Shown here: in pieces, positions 35,070 through 46,701 of the stretch
Layout of the letters: every line of letters begins with the position of its first letter
How positions within the stretch are numbered: position 1 is the stretch's first letter
NCBI GenBank assembly: GCA_020744425.1
Contig: JAGMUV010000010.1
Coordinates: forward strand, 992,001 to 1,056,000
Reading direction: 5' to 3'
Source of the DNA: Dactylonectria macrodidyma
Lineage: Eukaryota > Ascomycota > Sordariomycetes > Hypocreales > Nectriaceae
DNA length: 64,000 bases
The notes under the pieces: model-generated
What the model was told of the DNA's origin: nothing
The model's database searches: none
The model's input: only the letters and a program-made list of their open reading frames with translations
Translations under genes and position numbers: made by a program

Positions 35070-35509
35070 TGTAAGGGTTGGGGCGGCATGCCCAATCCGC
35101 ACAAAGACCCGTTGCCCATTGAGGCAAAAGATCAAGCGATTCCAGTAAGTTACGTTACTCAATCGTGCCGCACATGTAATGATAAGGCTAGTCCCGGCCG
35201 AGGGCTCGCCGAGCCCTCGCCGCCAACTCTTACACGTTCTTGCCTACTTCATTTTTAAGCTTCTAAAATTATTCTTAATATTATTATAATAAAATTTACT
35301 TAATTAACCAGAATATCTAATTACTTTTCTAGCTAGCGACTTTAGTATAGCTCTGGCCTTCATTTTATTAATTTCGTTTCGCTAGTCTTATCCGTCCTCG
35401 CTCCACCACGCGTCTTGCCTACCCTACAGCACCGTCACTTCGGGTGGTGGCGTTCTCCTTGTCCCCCTGCCCAACACAATGCAGGGACTCAGATCGGGGA
35501 TCTGACACA
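35070..35509. mobile_element. LTR-like block (possible solo LTR)
   Basis: Starts TGTAAGGGTTGGGG and ends GGGGATCTGACA (or CACA), the TG...CA termini expected of a retrotransposon LTR, with a length of about 440 nt. Contains a GGGCTCGCCGAGCCC palindrome near 35207 and an AT-rich core. No target-site duplication is visible (CCTTC before; CAATT or ATTAA after), so boundaries are uncertain. It lies where the Zn2Cys6 gene loses its 3' part. Confidence 0.45.
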
Positions 35510-35567
35510 ATTAATAACAGACTCTAGGCTCGTCGCATATAGACGATTATAATAGCAATATATAACG

Positions 35568-36073
35568 CTACGAAATTACCAGCCAATTTGAAGAAGCGTG
35601 ATCAAGGTAATGGTAGAAGAGGCGCAAGTTGTCGATGTTCAGGGTTTAGGATCTATGGGTAGGTGGCTCGAACATGTGGGCGTCTAGATTGGTAGCAGTG
35701 GCTGGGCCCCTCGAGTCAGCCTCGGGAGGTCCGGGCCTTTTGGTCCACCTCTTCAGAGGCCAACTGTGTTTCCTCGGGGGCTGAGCGGTGGTCGATAACG
35801 TGCCAGGGTCGTCTATGGCGGAAGAATGATTGAACTCACAACGCAACTGGCAGCGCGAGCAGTTTTTGCATTAAGGCTTGGCCTCATCACACTACAGAAC
35901 ACAGGCCATTAGGAGGAGGATGAAGACAACAAGGTAGGTTCTTCACTCGCCTTTATCCGACGTCGCTTGCAGGTACCACATACATTCCGGGATTTCTTGT
36001 GTGCCTTGCGTCGGGCGGGGCGGGCTGGACAGCATGCCACATGCACTAGCTCGGCTCTCTGCCTTTCGCTCAT
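35568..36073 (-). pseudogene. Zn2Cys6 transcription factor, 5' fragment with stops
   Basis: The start MSERQRAEL leads into KKSRNVCGTCKRRRIK. A 59-nt intron (35950-35892) then joins to CDEAKP, stop, CKNCSRCQLRCEF, rebuilding the six-cysteine binuclear cluster. The intron has an unusual GC donor (AAG then GCGAGT) and a TAG acceptor. A TAA interrupts the cluster (about 35873) and a second TAA (about 35645) precedes LNIDNLRLFYHYLDHASSNW, which resembles the D-x-x-LLHH segment of fungal regulators. The frame then dies close to the LTR-like block. No regulator could be made; it is divergent from the esterase at 36974. Confidence 0.78.
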
Positions 36074-36479
36074 CTTGGCAGGGGTAGTGGCGGCTGCAGT
36101 TGAACGGGAAGTATATGTATTCCATGTGGCATAGGTAACAATCAATCATAACAGGGACCCCGCAAGGCGAAAATGAAGCGAGCATGTCCAGTCGTATCGA
36201 GACCCACAGCCCGCGAATGGAACAACCTACCTATCTCCAGTAGCGTCAACTACGTATTCCCATGCAAGCTGTCTTCACCTTGACAAGAATTCACAAGGTC
36301 CCAAAAGAGTCGTCTGCTATTGAAAGAAATAGCCAAGGAAGAAACAGGCAGGGGCCGAGACAAATGCCGAGATCAGGACGGAAAACTCAACGGGGCATTC
36401 TGGTGAACCCCAATCTTTCTGCTGTCATATGTCACTTAAACAGCGATTTCGCGGTGTCGGCTGCGCTTACTGGATGTGG

Positions 36480-36499
36480 ATTTATCGTATTCAATACGG
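36480..36499. repeat. Dispersed palindrome, copy 2
   Basis: ATTTATCGTATT, one base, AATACGG. Same arms as copies at 31027 and 58661 with a one-base centre. Confidence 0.7.
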
Positions 36500-36973
36500 C
36501 TATTTATTACTGCAGCTCCACCCAAATAACTTCATACCTTCCTACGGTTAGTATAGGCGAGTTAAACCTGCAGTATCCACCGGGTAGAAATATGGAGCGG
36601 GAAATGGAGTGGTACGTATCCGACCGGATCATCGGCCCTTCTCTTGTCAGCTGGTTGGGAACTAGAAGCATTGATCTCTCTGATGAGCGTCAGCTTGTCT
36701 CCTTGCAATCTCTATTGGACAAGCCTCGTCCGCCGACAAAGAGTAACAGTAACATTATTCCAAGCCACAAATTAGCCTGTTCAGTCCGCCTCGGCACTTG
36801 ACTTCCCAAATAACTTGGCTCCAGTATCCTGTCACCACTCTTCTCCACTGCATGCCGTCATCATTGAGCATGGCCATCGACGGCCTCCAGTATGAAAATA
36901 TTCTCTATAAGTAGAGGGAGGTATGAGATTCATGCATTGCGCTGGTCAGAGCAGACTACATTCAACAGAAACC

Positions 36974-38641
36974 ATGGCATCTCTCTCTGCAGACACAAGC
37001 GGTTGCGCCGCCTCAGCCTTCCCAACACCGACGCTTCTCGGGGCCGAGATTCTGGCTCTAGAGGCCAATGTCGTCAGCGACTATAGCTTCGATGTTCCGA
37101 CAGGCTGGACATACTCTCAGCCAGCCCTGAATGTTCAGAATGTCACCTTCTGTAACGTCACCGTCACCTACACGCACCCAGGCCAAAACGACACCATCAA
37201 CGTCGAGGCGTGGCTGCCCGAACGTGACGATTACAATGGAATGCTTCAGGCTCTCGGAGGGTCTGGCTGGACCCCTGGCCGGTTCGTCTTGACCTACGCA
37301 GGAATGATCAACGCCGTGGCAAATGGTTTCGCGACTGCCACCACGGATGCTGGGATTCCTCAGAGTCAGAGTCCCCTCGATTGGCTTCTGAAGAGCCCTG
37401 GAAATCTGGACACAAATGCATTGCAGAATTTTGGCCAGGTTTCTCTAGGCGACGAGGTAAGCGGCCAACAAACTATCCCGTAAGTACGTATTGACATTGT
37501 TCTTCTGGCAGGCCAGTATTGCCAAGCAGTTGATCAAGAGCTTCTACGGCCAAGGCCCATCATACTCTTACTGGAATGCCTGCTCACAGGGTGGCCGCCA
37601 AGGACTCAAGCTCGCGCAGCAATACCCCTCGGCATACAATGGCATCATCGCAGCTGCGCCGGCGATCAACTGGGCAGAGTTCTATATGAACTCAATTTGG
37701 CCCCCTTTCTATATGGAGTCTACCCAGCAGTTCCCTCGCGACTGCGAACTGAATGAACTCACGTCGCTTGCTACCTCTATTTGCGATGAACTAGATGGCG
37801 TCAAGGACGGTCTTATCGGCAACCCCGAGGCCTGCCGAAGGAACTTTGATCCCTTTGAGCAGGTCGGCAAGTCTTTCAACTGCTCAAGCACAGGCTCAAA
37901 GCTCAGAATAAGTAAGGCCGCCGCTGCTGTGGCCAATGCATCATGGACAGGACCCCGGTTCTCCAACGGTGACTCGATGTATCCCGGTTACGAAATAGGG
38001 AGCGACCTTCCCACGATTGCTCCGACGAATTGCACTGGAGCCGTCTGCACCAGCATCAACCAAGGTGCCGTTGTCTTTGCATACCAGATGTTCAAGAAGG
38101 ATGCAACAGCAATAATTACCAACGCTACCAACCGAGATTTTGAAACCATCTACCGTGGTGTAAAGCAAGTCTTTGCCTCCAACCTCGAGACCGACGAGAT
38201 AGATCTACGAGACTTCAGAGACGCTGGAGGCAAATTGATTACCTATCACGGACTGGTAAGAGCCTTTCTTTTCTCAGACTCGCGGTAGTACGTCAAACTA
38301 ACAATATCTAGGCTGATCAGAGTATCTCGCCTGGTGGCACCCTCAAATACTACAAGGAAGTATCTGACTTCATCGGCAACGTCACTTCCTTCTACAAGTA
38401 CTACCGCGTGCCCGGCCTTGAACATTGCTGGGGAGGCAACGGTGGACAGCCGGAAGCGCTCTTTTCTCAACTCCGCGGCTGGGTCGAGAACGGAACGGAG
38501 CCAGAGTCTTCCCCCGTTGTAGTGACGACGCCAGATAACACGACTCAGCAGCAGATTTTGTGCCCTTACCCCCAGACTGCTCTCTTTGACGCTTCTTGTA
38601 CCAACAAGAACTCGACGACTTGCTGGTCCTGCATCATGTAA
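36974..38641 (+). CDS. Tannase/feruloyl esterase family protein, paralogue A
   Basis: Serine esterase of the tannase family. Three exons (36974-37456, 37512-38255, 38312-38641) join through 55- and 56-nt phase-0 introns to 518 residues. The catalytic set is complete: Cys185-Ser186 in NACSQGGRQG, Asp411 at the start of exon 3 (YHGL then ADQS) and His447-Cys448 in VPGLEHCWGG. A calcium-site-like CDELDGVKDGLI is present. The N-terminus (MASLSADTSGCAASAFPTP) shows no signal peptide; a missed upstream exon is possible. A CTATAAG box lies about 65 nt upstream. Paralogue B at 47330-49044 has introns at the same two places. The broken Zn2Cys6 gene lies divergently upstream. Confidence 0.92.
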
Positions 38642-41128
38642 GGCATGGAAACTGCGGGGTGGTCTACTGGTGTCGACTAGTGTCGACAGCTGTATCAGAA
38701 TTAGATCTTGGAAAGGTTAAAAATGCGTAACTAAATATGCTCTTTGTGAATGTGGATGCATCTCGCTCTGGGAGGAGAGAGTTTCATTTCATATACTCAT
38801 TTAAACCACTTCAAACTCCAGAGCCAGGGGGCGTTGCTTTACATTGTGTCGGAAATAGCTGGGGGCCTTGTGTACTAACGCAAGGACCCTGTCAGCATTC
38901 ACGAAGCCTTCACCCCCTTTCCCTGCTGAGCCAAAGCACAGCACATGCACTAGCATAAAGTACAGCAGTTCCTAAACATGTGAAACAAGGGTTGAAGAGC
39001 TATTTTCCAGGCCCCTGAGTGTGTTGAACTTCCGCCAAAACTCCGCACACGATTGCGTCGCGCCTAGAGACTTGTAATTGTAGTTGAAGGGTGTCATTTC
39101 CAGGCTTCAGCGAAGAGACCTGCCTCCAGCCACAACGACTCGGAGCACTGATTAGCCCTGGAATTAGCAGATTTGGTGTCCTTGGGTACATTGAGTCCGG
39201 CTCGTATTGAAAGTTAAATTGCAGATTGGTTGGACAGGGGTCTGCTGAGCTTGGGGTCTCGGTGTACTCTACGCCGGACTGGGATAGCCCAAGGCAGCTC
39301 AGTACGTATGGGATCACAGTCTGCTGCGGCTACCGACAGAAGCGGAGTTTAAGATCAGCGAGGTACTAGAGAGCATCGCAACGAGGAAGGACATATCCCA
39401 CAAGTGTTGCTCTGTTGCTCTGTCGCCCAGGAGGAACACTTGAAACAGAACGTGGCGGTGAGCCCCGAGCTGAGCTAAAAGGACATTGCGGAGATCAATG
39501 GCGGGTGGGGGGCTGCGCCCTTTGACCCAGATTCTCCGAAGTCATGGCTATATGGCGGTATGAAGCCATCTCATCTAAGAGAACTTGTCGCTGTTCAGCA
39601 TCGCTGCGGCATTTGATACTGTTCTTTTTTCCCAAAATGTAGGCATTCATGAAAATTGCAACGTTTGAGTAGTACACCGTTGAAGTTTTTTTTTTTAGTT
39701 TTTTTTTTAAGTCTTAATGATGAGGCCGTATTGTAGAGGCTAGCTATAATAACAAATATATAAAGCAAAGAAAGACACAGTCATTCTAACTCATATCCCG
39801 CCTATTTCTTCATCCACGCAGGAGGAGTTGTAATTCCCACCATCTCAATACTAGTAAAGATCTGTGCATACGTCGCCGAGTTAGGCGACGCACTCGAAGT
39901 TGTCTCTTTCGGTAGTAGCAGAGTGAGACTTCTTAGCAGTTGATAAGGTCGTCTTGTTGTAGAAAAGGTGGTCCCAATTGTTGCTTTGGAAGCGATACCT
40001 GTTATAGTTGAGCTGAGGACAGCAGTTGTTGACTCACCGAGGTAGATTGAATGGAAGAGGTAAGAAATTTCACCCTGCATCGGAGAGAGGCTCACGCACA
40101 GCTCCTGTCGGCCATAAAGAATGCTACGGTGAACTAGCTTTTTTCTATGATTCAGATACAGTTTTGGGCTACCGCAATAGAAGAAAATCCTCATCCTAAG
40201 TCTGACAGTCAGTCAGAGCTGGTGCTGGACGAGCCCGCTCTGCTAGTAGGGATTAGCTCATGATACGCTCGGAGTGTAATTAGGCCGGTCCGGAGACTTT
40301 CTAGTATTAAAGTTGGAGCAAATCAGTCCACCTGTCGTAGTGTTGAGGCTGATAGGTACTTCAACTTCTGACTGTCGGTGAGGACGTTCTCTTTTGCTTT
40401 AGTCTAGTTTGCGGACAACCAAGCTCCGCAGGCTGTCTGGAGATAATGCAAGGCGGCGATGACTAACTCCAGCAATGAATTCTAGGCCTCCTAATGCCGT
40501 ATAAAATTCTACTGAGGGTGGGAGTTTACTGTACCACGAGGCGCTATTCTATCGGCGGGGTTTGTGTGGAGAAAGCCGAGATGAAGCCCGATGTGACGTG
40601 ATTCGTCAGTGAATGCCAGCCAACAATGACTAGGTTTGATACTACAAGTCTAATGCCCCCATCCTAGTCTAATACCTGCTGCGGAGTTTCCAGAGCCGTG
40701 TGAACGCTGCTAATTCGGCAGTCCCGGGTACCGAAGCCCCACCGCTGTCCGTCATTTTTCGTACCAGCTACGAGCAAGCACGCCTTCTAAGATCAGCTTA
40801 ATGCAGAGCGAAACCATAACTCCGTTAAATCCAGCTGAGAAGCCCGACTGTCCGGTGACCTCATTTCCTCCATCAATGCTTGCAACTGTGAATTGAACCT
40901 GCGCTTGACCCTAAGTTTCAGGCTTTCGCGAGCTGTTTGATGGCATGCGGAGATTCTGCGGAGTTTGGAATAGGAGACACCTTCTACTGGGCTACTCGCT
41001 CTGCCATAAAGTCCTTGAAGTTCACCATGAGTTGTCCACATCATAGAATACAACATACCACACTGCCCTCAACCCAACTAAACACCAACTCCGCCATTCG
41101 TAAGAGTCCCCGGGTCTATCTCGTCAAC
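38642..41128. other. 2.5-kb region with only unrecognised open frames
   Basis: Minus-strand frames at 39000-39317 (105 codons) and 39802-40194 (130 codons) look partly protein-like but match no family I know. T-runs occur at 39687-39710. A small direct repeat of GTGTCGAC lies near 38671-38690. No gene is asserted. Confidence 0.35.
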
Positions 41129-42121
41129 ATGGCTCCAGCATTCAACTCTGACACCAAGGCTAGTGAGCTTGTCTCTCACTACTCGTCCTCAATCGCCGGA
41201 CGCCACATTCTCGTCACCGGCACTTCTCCAGGCGGTCTCGGCGAAAGCTATGTCAAACATGTCGCAGCTGCAGAGCCGGCCACTTTGATCTTGGCAGTCC
41301 GCTCCGTCTCTAAGTTGGAAGGGCTTATCGACGAGCTCAAGTCGGCCCACCCGTCCATCCAGGTGAAGCCGCTGCCGCTAAATCTCATGTCCTTCGCCGA
41401 CGTTCGCAAGGCCGCCGAGACGGTAAACTCATGGGCCGATGTTCCCAATATTGACGTCCTGGTTAACAACGCCGGCATCATGGCGGTTCCATATGCCAAG
41501 AGTGAAGACGGGTTCGAGGCCCAGTTTCAGACCAACCACCTGAGCCACTTCCTCTTCACCAACCTCATCATGGATAAGATTCTCGCCTCGAAAGCCCCGC
41601 GTGTCGTCTTCGTATCTAGCCACGTTCACCGTGTGGGTAACATCCGCTGGACTGATTACAACTTCAATGACGGCAAGCATTACCAGCGGTGGCTGGCGTA
41701 TGGTCAGTCAAAGACGGCCAACGCCCTGACGGCCCTTGCTCTTGCGGAGAAGCTTAGCTCCAGAGGCCTTCTTAGCTTCGGCATGTGCCCTGGCGTAACT
41801 ATGACGAACCTTTCTGCGCATGGCATCCACGATCCCGCCTCATTCGCAGCTGACCTTACTGAAATGGATAATATCTATGGTGGAAAGTCGCTCTGGGGCA
41901 TGGCTGAAATGAAGCTCAAGACATTCGATCAAGGCGCTGCAACACACGTTTTCGCTTCCTTTGATACTAGCATTGCGGAACGTAACGGTGTGTTCTTAAG
42001 TGATTGCCATATTTCGGACCCTGACCTGGAGGAAGTGTACTCATGGGCAACGAGCAAGGTTGATGCGAGGAGGCTGTGGAAGCTGAGCGAGAAGTTGGTT
42101 GGCCAGGAGTTCAATTACTGA
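41129..42121 (+). CDS. Short-chain dehydrogenase/reductase (retinol dehydrogenase-like)
   Basis: NAD(P)-dependent oxidoreductase. Single exon; the ATG at 41129 (GTCAACATGG) is preferred over an upstream in-frame ATG because the added 64 residues are not protein-like. 330 residues. Cofactor loop TGTSPGGLG (30-38), NNAG (113-116), catalytic Ser in VFVSSHVH (163/164), and Tyr191/Lys195 in AYGQSK. No signal peptide. It is the only intact member of a local group of SDRs; three others within 6 kb are fossils (42719, 45334, 46702). Substrate unknown. Confidence 0.9.
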   Translation: MAPAFNSDTKASELVSHYSSSIAGRHILVTGTSPGGLGESYVKHVAAAEPATLILAVRSVSKLEGLIDELKSAHPSIQVKPLPLNLMSFADVRKAAETVNSWADVPNIDVLVNNAGIMAVPYAKSEDGFEAQFQTNHLSHFLFTNLIMDKILASKAPRVVFVSSHVHRVGNIRWTDYNFNDGKHYQRWLAYGQSKTANALTALALAEKLSSRGLLSFGMCPGVTMTNLSAHGIHDPASFAADLTEMDNIYGGKSLWGMAEMKLKTFDQGAATHVFASFDTSIAERNGVFLSDCHISDPDLEEVYSWATSKVDARRLWKLSEKLVGQEFNY

Positions 42122-42718
42122 AGTACTGAAGTATTCTGTGGATATTCAATTTCATGTTGCCCCTAGATATACCATTGGGCCCGAAAATTGAGACAGTTTA
42201 CACATTGCCTCAAATCTAAGCTATTCCAGGCCGAAATGATATCCCACACCAAGTTGTCCGCCATGTGATGCTCGATGGAGACACGACTAACGGCAACCCG
42301 TGTTGTTGCTAGACATGAGATGGTCATAACGAAGAGGCTGTCACCGGCTCTAGGGTGTGCGCTCTGACATCTATAGTCATTGCTGTCATCGGTGTGATGA
42401 AGGTGATTAATCGCGCAAGGGTTGCGACACGGGAGAAGTCGCCTCGCTAGGTGCTCGTTGGCCTGCAGACGTCGCCAGCTAGTCTCTGTTTACTTGGGAA
42501 AGGGGATTGAGGGGAAGGGAGGTTAGTAGTTTGGCAATGGCAGTTCAGTTCAAACTACCACTGCCTTTTCGGTCAAGTTCGCAGGTGCAGTAGTCGCCAT
42601 GGCTCGGGCTGTAAGAGAGCACAGCATGGCTTACCGACCTGGGGCTTGTACTACCATGGGCGACTCGAATACGATTAGATATTAATTCCTCAACAAACAT
42701 AGCAATGACTATCCATCA

Positions 42719-43575
42719 TTATGCGTTGGTCAAGCCACAATCAACAATTTTCCACGTGTGATTCGCAGCCTTCGCCAACTCTTTCTCGCCCCAGGCGAGC
42801 TTATTCGGAACCAACTGACCTTTGACATCAATACAGCACCAAAGCTTGCCCTCCCTCTCGACTTCAGCTGACCGTTCGTTCAGCCCCTTCAGCAAATTCT
42901 CGGCGCAAGCATCTGGTGACACATCTAGAGCGAGACTAAGGACTGGATAGGAAGCCGAAGATATCATCGGCGCGTTGCGTATATCTCCGAGTTGATGATG
43001 CCTAGGTGGGCATGCACGAAAAGCCGTCTGTTACCCTTCTGTATGGCATAAATCTAGATCATAGCATCATTCATTGTCATACATTAATCAGCTACGATGG
43101 AAAGGCTGAAGTGCGCCATCACTTCTAGGTCGTCCCAATTCAGCTTGGCAGGAGGTCTGCCACGCATACCATCCAATACTACCAATACTACCAATACTAC
43201 CAGAAACTTGGCATTCTCTCTCACATTCGGTAGGAGCTGGCGAATAAGCCGCTGTCTACCGTAGTAGTGAAGCGCCATTTTATTGTCGATTTCTTCGGTT
43301 GTCCTGGACCTGCCAGTCATGGTGAAGATACCCTGAGTGAGGACTAGGAGATCTAGGCTCTGCTCGCGGGAGGTTTTGAAGGCATTGGTGGATTGGTTGA
43401 TTAAGCGCATCGATGAAACGACTAGCGGCCGGAACTCGATGTTGGCATAGGGGATAGTCTTTGGTTCGTTCCAGCTACTGATGACAGTGGAGGATGCAGA
43501 CTCGGCAGCGATGCGGCAGGCAATTGCGAAGCCGATACCGCTCGTTCCACCAACTACAAGAGCTCTTGTAGTCAT
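42719..43575 (-). pseudogene. SDR-family pseudogene 1
   Basis: Starts as a good SDR (TTRALVVGGTSGIGFAIACR, then DLLVLTQGIFTMTGRSRT and a conserved LDGMRGRPP). Stops follow after SLSIVAD (43084), after NDAMI (about 43040, probable CAG to TAG) and near 42970, with a frame change before the C-terminal part MISSASYPVLSLALDVSPDA, GKLWCCIDVKG and HTWKIVDCGL. A 9-bp tandem expansion lies inside (43173-43202) and adds two VVL units. Confidence 0.78.
43173..43202. repeat. 9-bp tandem repeat inside SDR pseudogene 1
   Basis: CCAATACTA three times followed by a partial CCA. On the coding strand it repeats Val-Val-Leu in frame. Confidence 0.85.
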
Positions 43576-43638
43576 GTTGGCTTAGTTTGCTGATAATTCT
43601 TGAAAATCAGCCAATGAGCGCGAATTGGGGGCGTCTTG

Positions 43639-44362
43639 TTAAGAAGTTTGGGGGTTAGGCGGAGACGGAGCAGTGTCCAAAGCAATTGGTTCTGAACTAC
43701 TGGACTTAGTCAAAATATCAGGTTGACCCTGAGCCAAAGTTTCGACCTTGAGCTTGCGGCGGTTCTCGATAACAGGGGTTATGATACTGCGAGCTTCCCC
43801 TAAATTAGCCCGGATCTTCCTGCAGAAGGATGAAACCAGTTCACGAGTGGTCGCGAGGGCGCCGGTACCACCTTGAGTTTCGCAGCAGAATGAAAGGTAA
43901 GGGTGGTGTACTCCTTGGTGACCTTGACAATGGCTCTGTGACCGCATCTGGTGGTGACTGTTAGCCCTGAACATCTAGCAGCGCTCATTCTATCTTCTGA
44001 GCGGGGAAGGGCCTAACTGAAGTATTTTGTCAGTTGCTTTTGTAACACCACTTGTAATATTTGCGTTGGTTGGTTCAGAAAGCCAAATGCAGAGAAATCG
44101 GCGAGGTGAGTGTGCAAGTCCTGAAGTCAGCACAGCTTTGTGTGGCGCCAGCGCGAGCACTTACGACAATAATGGCCTGGCGGAAGCTCACATCGGTGTT
44201 ATTGCGGATGAGGTCAATGAACCGGCAAGGAAGAACAGTCACGTCCCCAAGGAGGGCCGGTACTTCGAAAGCGTTGTTTGGATACGCGCGTTTGTTTTCC
44301 GTGAATATATCCATGCCTTTTGGGACAAACCTGAGCTGTTCTCGAAACCGACTAAGCGTCAT
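43639..44362 (-). pseudogene. Cytochrome P450, N-terminal fragment
   Basis: Minus-strand pieces match the N-terminal half of fungal P450s: KGMDIFTENKRAYPNNAFEV, LPCRFIDLIRNNTDVSFRQA, then after a GTAAGT donor (about 44166) and an acceptor near 44117 the segment LQVVLQKQLTKYFS, a TAG (about 44013), then IVKVTKEYTTL, SRPLVNWFHPSAG and, in another frame, RANLGEARSIITPVIENRRK. The I-helix, ExxR and haem-Cys parts are absent. Stop, frameshift and truncation make it non-functional. It ends 64 nt from SDR pseudogene 1. Confidence 0.75.
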
Positions 44363-44416
44363 CCCGAACCACCCTATGAAATAAGCATAGCAATGACGAA
44401 AGGCTATTTAGACTAG

Positions 44417-45333
44417 GCCGGCAGCGAATGACTTTCCAGGCCCAAGGCTGTCGAGGCAATATGTTTGGCTCGGCGTGGATGACGTTGCAACCGACATGTT
44501 GATTAAGTTGGCGAAAAGAATCAGCTGGTTTTAAGGAGCTGATATATCGGTATTGGTGAGACGGATGAACTCTTTTTTAGCATGCTACGTAGATGTAGCC
44601 GCCGCAAACGGTGTATTATGACCACCATACCGTATCTCCGATACCAATTGTTGTCTCTTTGACCCTGGGCAAACAACAACCTGTGTCATTCCCCTGCTGT
44701 TCCTATGTGGCGGGGCCCGCGGGCGCCGAGTTGAAGGAACTAGAAGGTTTCCGCGCGCCGATGCGTACTTATAATGCCATTTCCGATGCAGGAACAGGGC
44801 CTGCACAAAGTTTAATCTTATCATCTTCCAGCTTCGGAAGCGTACCCCGTACGGCCCCGCCCTTCGCTGCTACCAAAAGCAACTGTATGGAGTCTCTTCT
44901 CTCTCAATACCTGCGGGCAGTCGGGGTATACGTTGGGTCCGGTATCTCCGCTAGCCTCGTGAGACTACATGATGAGAACAGCCGGTGCCCTGATGCCTCT
45001 TGGTCTAGGCGTCGGCACTTGGGGACGCCATAACTCAAGCCATTTTGCTAAGGGCCCCGGAATCCGCCGGATGTTCGGGGCCCTGAAACGTCCGCGTTTG
45101 GAGTTTTGTTCGCCCTTCGAGGTGGTCATTGCATCGGTATTCGGGGCGATTATGGACATATCCCGTTCGGATACCAGTAAGCAAAAGAAAGAGCTGTTGC
45201 AACGCGATCTTCACATCACCTCCGTTCAGCCATCCATCCTCTAGAAAAGACGCGGGATACTGAAATTATATCCGGCTCAAAACAACACCTTCCTCTTGAT
45301 CTATTTTTCCCATCGATTATATCATCGCAGAAG
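44417..45333. other. Intergenic region, no supported gene
   Basis: Open frames of about 90-140 codons overlap on both strands here (44611-45033 plus, 44969-45244 plus, 44965-45159 minus) without recognisable motifs. GC content is higher than in the fossils on either side. Confidence 0.3.
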
Positions 45334-46359
45334 ATGGCCTTCTCATTACGCCTTCTAGCTCGCAAAGTGGGAATTGTCGCCGGAGCCGGTTCCCCCTATC
45401 GCATCAGGAGATCCCCTGTGCTATCCCTGGCTTAGGCCGGTGCCATAGCAGCATATGCCACTGACCTGACCCTTACAAGCATTCCTTCGTTGTTGCAAGA
45501 AATGGAGGGTGGGGTTCATCGTGCCAAGTTCACGGTGCCGCCTTAGACGTAAGGTTAGAGGAACGGACCGTCGCTATCCTCAAAGAAAGTCTAGAAAGTA
45601 TAGCCGTCTGGACTGTTATTTTACCAATGCAGGATTTGGAGGCTACAGGTGAGTATTAACCAGTGGCCTACCCTTCTAGAATGTGCGCGTATATTCTAAT
45701 GAAACTGATTTTCAGGTCGCTTCAGAACACAGACTCCAAGTATTATGATTTTGCCGTTTCGGTTATGCAACGATCTTCTGAGCGTTGAAGTATGGTGGCT
45801 GAGCGATGAGCTCGCTGTCGGAAACAAACCAGCAGCCAGGAGGATCCATCGTTGTCACTAGCCCAATGGCTGCTATGACAGGCGCCGTTTCAGACATATC
45901 CTACTGGAAGTGCTTTCAACAATGAACCTCACAAGACTCATACTTCCTTAATGAGTAGAAAGAAACAGCGAAAGCTGCAGTCGTGAGTATAGTTATATCC
46001 GCTTCTGTGCAGTTAGCAGTGACCCATATTCGAGTCAACTCGATCGCCCCTGGTTTTGTCAAAACATACATTACGCTAACACCTGGCAGTACCGTTTTGG
46101 GCAATACCTTTGACCAGCGTATCAGCAAGGACGATACCAGGGATGCCTTTGAGAGTATCCTTGGCGAGCTCGCATCATCATCCAAGTATTCCTACAACCG
46201 CATTCCTGGACCAGTCGAAATCACCAATATTGGTGTGTTCTTGCATCGGACTTATCTGCATCTGTCAATGCTCAGACCATTGCAATTGATAACGGAAAGG
46301 CGGTGCCGGCCTTTGGCGAGAGCATCATTCCTACAGTTGAGCCAACGAAGCTTCTTTGA
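45334..46359 (+). pseudogene. SDR-family pseudogene 2 (FabG-like)
   Basis: Begins MAFSLRLLARKVGIVAGAGS, with the glycine loop already damaged, and has a TAG at about 45433. In a shifted frame it reads RLDCYFTNAGFGGYR (NAG motif) followed by a GTGAGT intron donor near 45649. The C-terminal part is well preserved in another frame: TAKAAVVSIVISASVQLAV, HIRVNSIAPGFVKTYITLT, NRIPGPVEITNIGVFL, and after a further shift SASVNAQTIAIDNGK, ending VEPTKLL at 46359. At least three frame changes and several stops. Confidence 0.78.
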
Positions 46360-46701
46360 GTGTGGGCTTACTACTGCCACTACTGCTGCTGCTATGACTA
46401 CTAGACATGCATACTACATCCGGCATTCGAAATCCAGAGGGCTTTGATCACTGATGTATCTGATTGCCAACGTCAAGCTGTAACTTTAATTGGCATAGCT
46501 CGCGGTCAACGTAAACTAGATCGCCGCCGAAAGCTTGTTAATATCCCCTGCGTTCGCCTTTAGACATCAAATTTCATCTAAGATAAAAACGATGTTGCTT
46601 AGAGTTACTCATAGTAAATTTGAGTATTAAGTTGACTGAGTAGCTTCTTAAGTGTTTAAAGTAAGTAATTTTAGATCTTTTCCTCATAAAAATACTACCA
46701 T

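Noticed and set aside
36262..36801. 179-codon plus-strand open frame between the regulator and esterase A
   Set aside because: No recognisable domain, contains a copy of the dispersed palindrome, and lies in a divergent promoter region.
44611..45244. Overlapping frames of 91 and 140 codons between the P450 fossil and SDR fossil 2
   Set aside because: Neither shows P450, SDR or other family motifs.
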